Source of the DNA: Pseudopyrenochaeta lycopersici
Lineage: Eukaryota; Ascomycota; Dothideomycetes; Pleosporales; Pseudopyrenochaetaceae
Direction: 5' to 3'
NCBI GenBank assembly: GCA_003313425.1
Contig: NHZP01000019.1
Span: 992,001 to 1,056,000, forward strand
Length of the DNA stretch: 64,000 nt
The translations under genes and the position numbers were made by a program. The notes beneath the pieces were generated by a model that made no database searches, had not been told where the DNA came from, and worked only from the letters and a program-made list of their open reading frames with translations. Of the stretch, positions 63,481 to 64,000 are shown piece by piece; the stretch's first letter is position 1; each line of letters starts with the position of its first letter.

Positions 63481-64000
63481 ATGGCAGCCAGACCAGGCGC
63501 GATTCGCAGGGCATGGTACCAATGGAAGATGCTGCGCCTGCCCTGGCGAAAGCGGTGGCTTGTTGGTTCGTAATTGCATTCAATCTCACCGTCCGGCCTA
63601 TCCATGCTCGACTGGCCTAACACATTGCAGGCTTCGATCTCCAGGGCAACACCTTCTGGGAATTCAAGGACGCGCTGCACGCACTCCGGAATCGCAGAAT
63701 CGCAAAATATAGCCGGTCAACCCACTTTGGCGATGTCAACGTCTCCCGTTCGTGCCTTCCAAACATCAACACCTGCCTAGACTGACCGTTACAGCGTCAT
63801 GGATGCAGTGGCTGCGCCATACCCGATTCGACCCACCCACCGTTGCAGAACAGCAACAGGATATGATGCGGCAAGAGCGCATGAAGCTGCTTGCTGCTCA
63901 GGCAGATGCGAGATGGGCCTCAAAACCGTCAGCGCTTGATGCGCCAGACAAGCAACAGCCAGCACAGATGCTGCAATCGAGGGACCCAGAAAGTGGCGTC
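63481..64000 (+). CDS. NDUFAF2/mimitin-like complex I assembly factor, 5' part
   Basis: Exons 63481-63565, 63631-63747 and 63795 to the window end; introns 65 and 47 bp. The product reads MAARPGAIRRAWYQWKMLRL, then LVGFDLQGNTFWEFKD across intron 1, RRIAKYSRSTHFGDVNVSPSWMQWLRHTRFDPPT across intron 2, then a Gln/Met/Lys-rich helix. This is the NDUFA12-like fold of the NADH dehydrogenase assembly factor NDUFAF2 (mimitin, B17.2L), which acts in the mitochondrial matrix on a late complex I intermediate. The second donor is GTTCGT, a poor match but the only one keeping phase and the conserved SPSWMQW. The last visible codon is at 63998-64000, and the C-terminus lies outside. Confidence 0.9.

Overview
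The window looks like nuclear DNA of a filamentous ascomycete, most likely a dothideomycete of the Pleosporales type. Coding genes carry short introns (about 48-75 bp, a few near 180 bp) with GT-AG borders and CTAAC/CTGAC branch sites. Gene content is typical of Pezizomycotina: 'LPRELRD' F-box-like proteins, DUF6594 and DUF7704 membrane proteins, a fungal C14 caspase-like protein, a laccase-type multicopper oxidase, and an isochorismatase/AlkB/GST fusion. No tRNA, rRNA, CRISPR or intact transposon was seen. All exon borders were deduced by eye from reading frame, splice signals and family conservation; none was tested against transcripts.

Left part (1-32 kb) is gene-poor and accessory in character. 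It holds a truncated membrane protein at the edge, a small spliced orphan gene (3595-4108), a DUF7704 membrane protein, a tandem pair plus a third F-box-like protein (6.8-11.6 kb), an amino-acid permease, a five-exon histidine phosphatase, a frameshifted polyketide-synthase tail, an NADP-dependent reductase with an in-frame stop, a DUF6594 protein, a caspase-like protein, an amadoriase-type FAD oxidase, a second MDR dehydrogenase overlapped by a small Ser-rich ORF, and a secreted multicopper oxidase. The mix of oxidoreductases with PKS debris could be a decayed secondary-metabolite locus, but that is inference.

Middle part (32-47 kb) has a lysine-rich nuclear orphan protein, two more F-box-like genes, a TBC-domain Rab GAP with a GC-AG intron, a PD-(D/E)XK-like protein whose last intron seems to have lost its acceptor AG, and a 148-bp tandem duplication.

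Right part (47-64 kb) is compact and housekeeping: a mitochondrial TPR protein and an HMCES/SRAP DNA-repair protein sharing a 196-bp divergent promoter, the isochorismatase-AlkB-GST fusion, a peroxisomal enoyl-CoA hydratase/isomerase ending in SKL, RACK1 with a C/D-box snoRNA resembling U24/snR24 in an intron, an NmrA-like reductase, U1 snRNP protein C, a calponin-homology protein, and the start of an NDUFAF2/mimitin complex I assembly factor cut by the window end.

The observations most worth following are the three-domain fusion with a Ser at the usual nucleophile Cys position, the intronic snoRNA, the broken splice acceptor, and the small orphan and overlapping genes.
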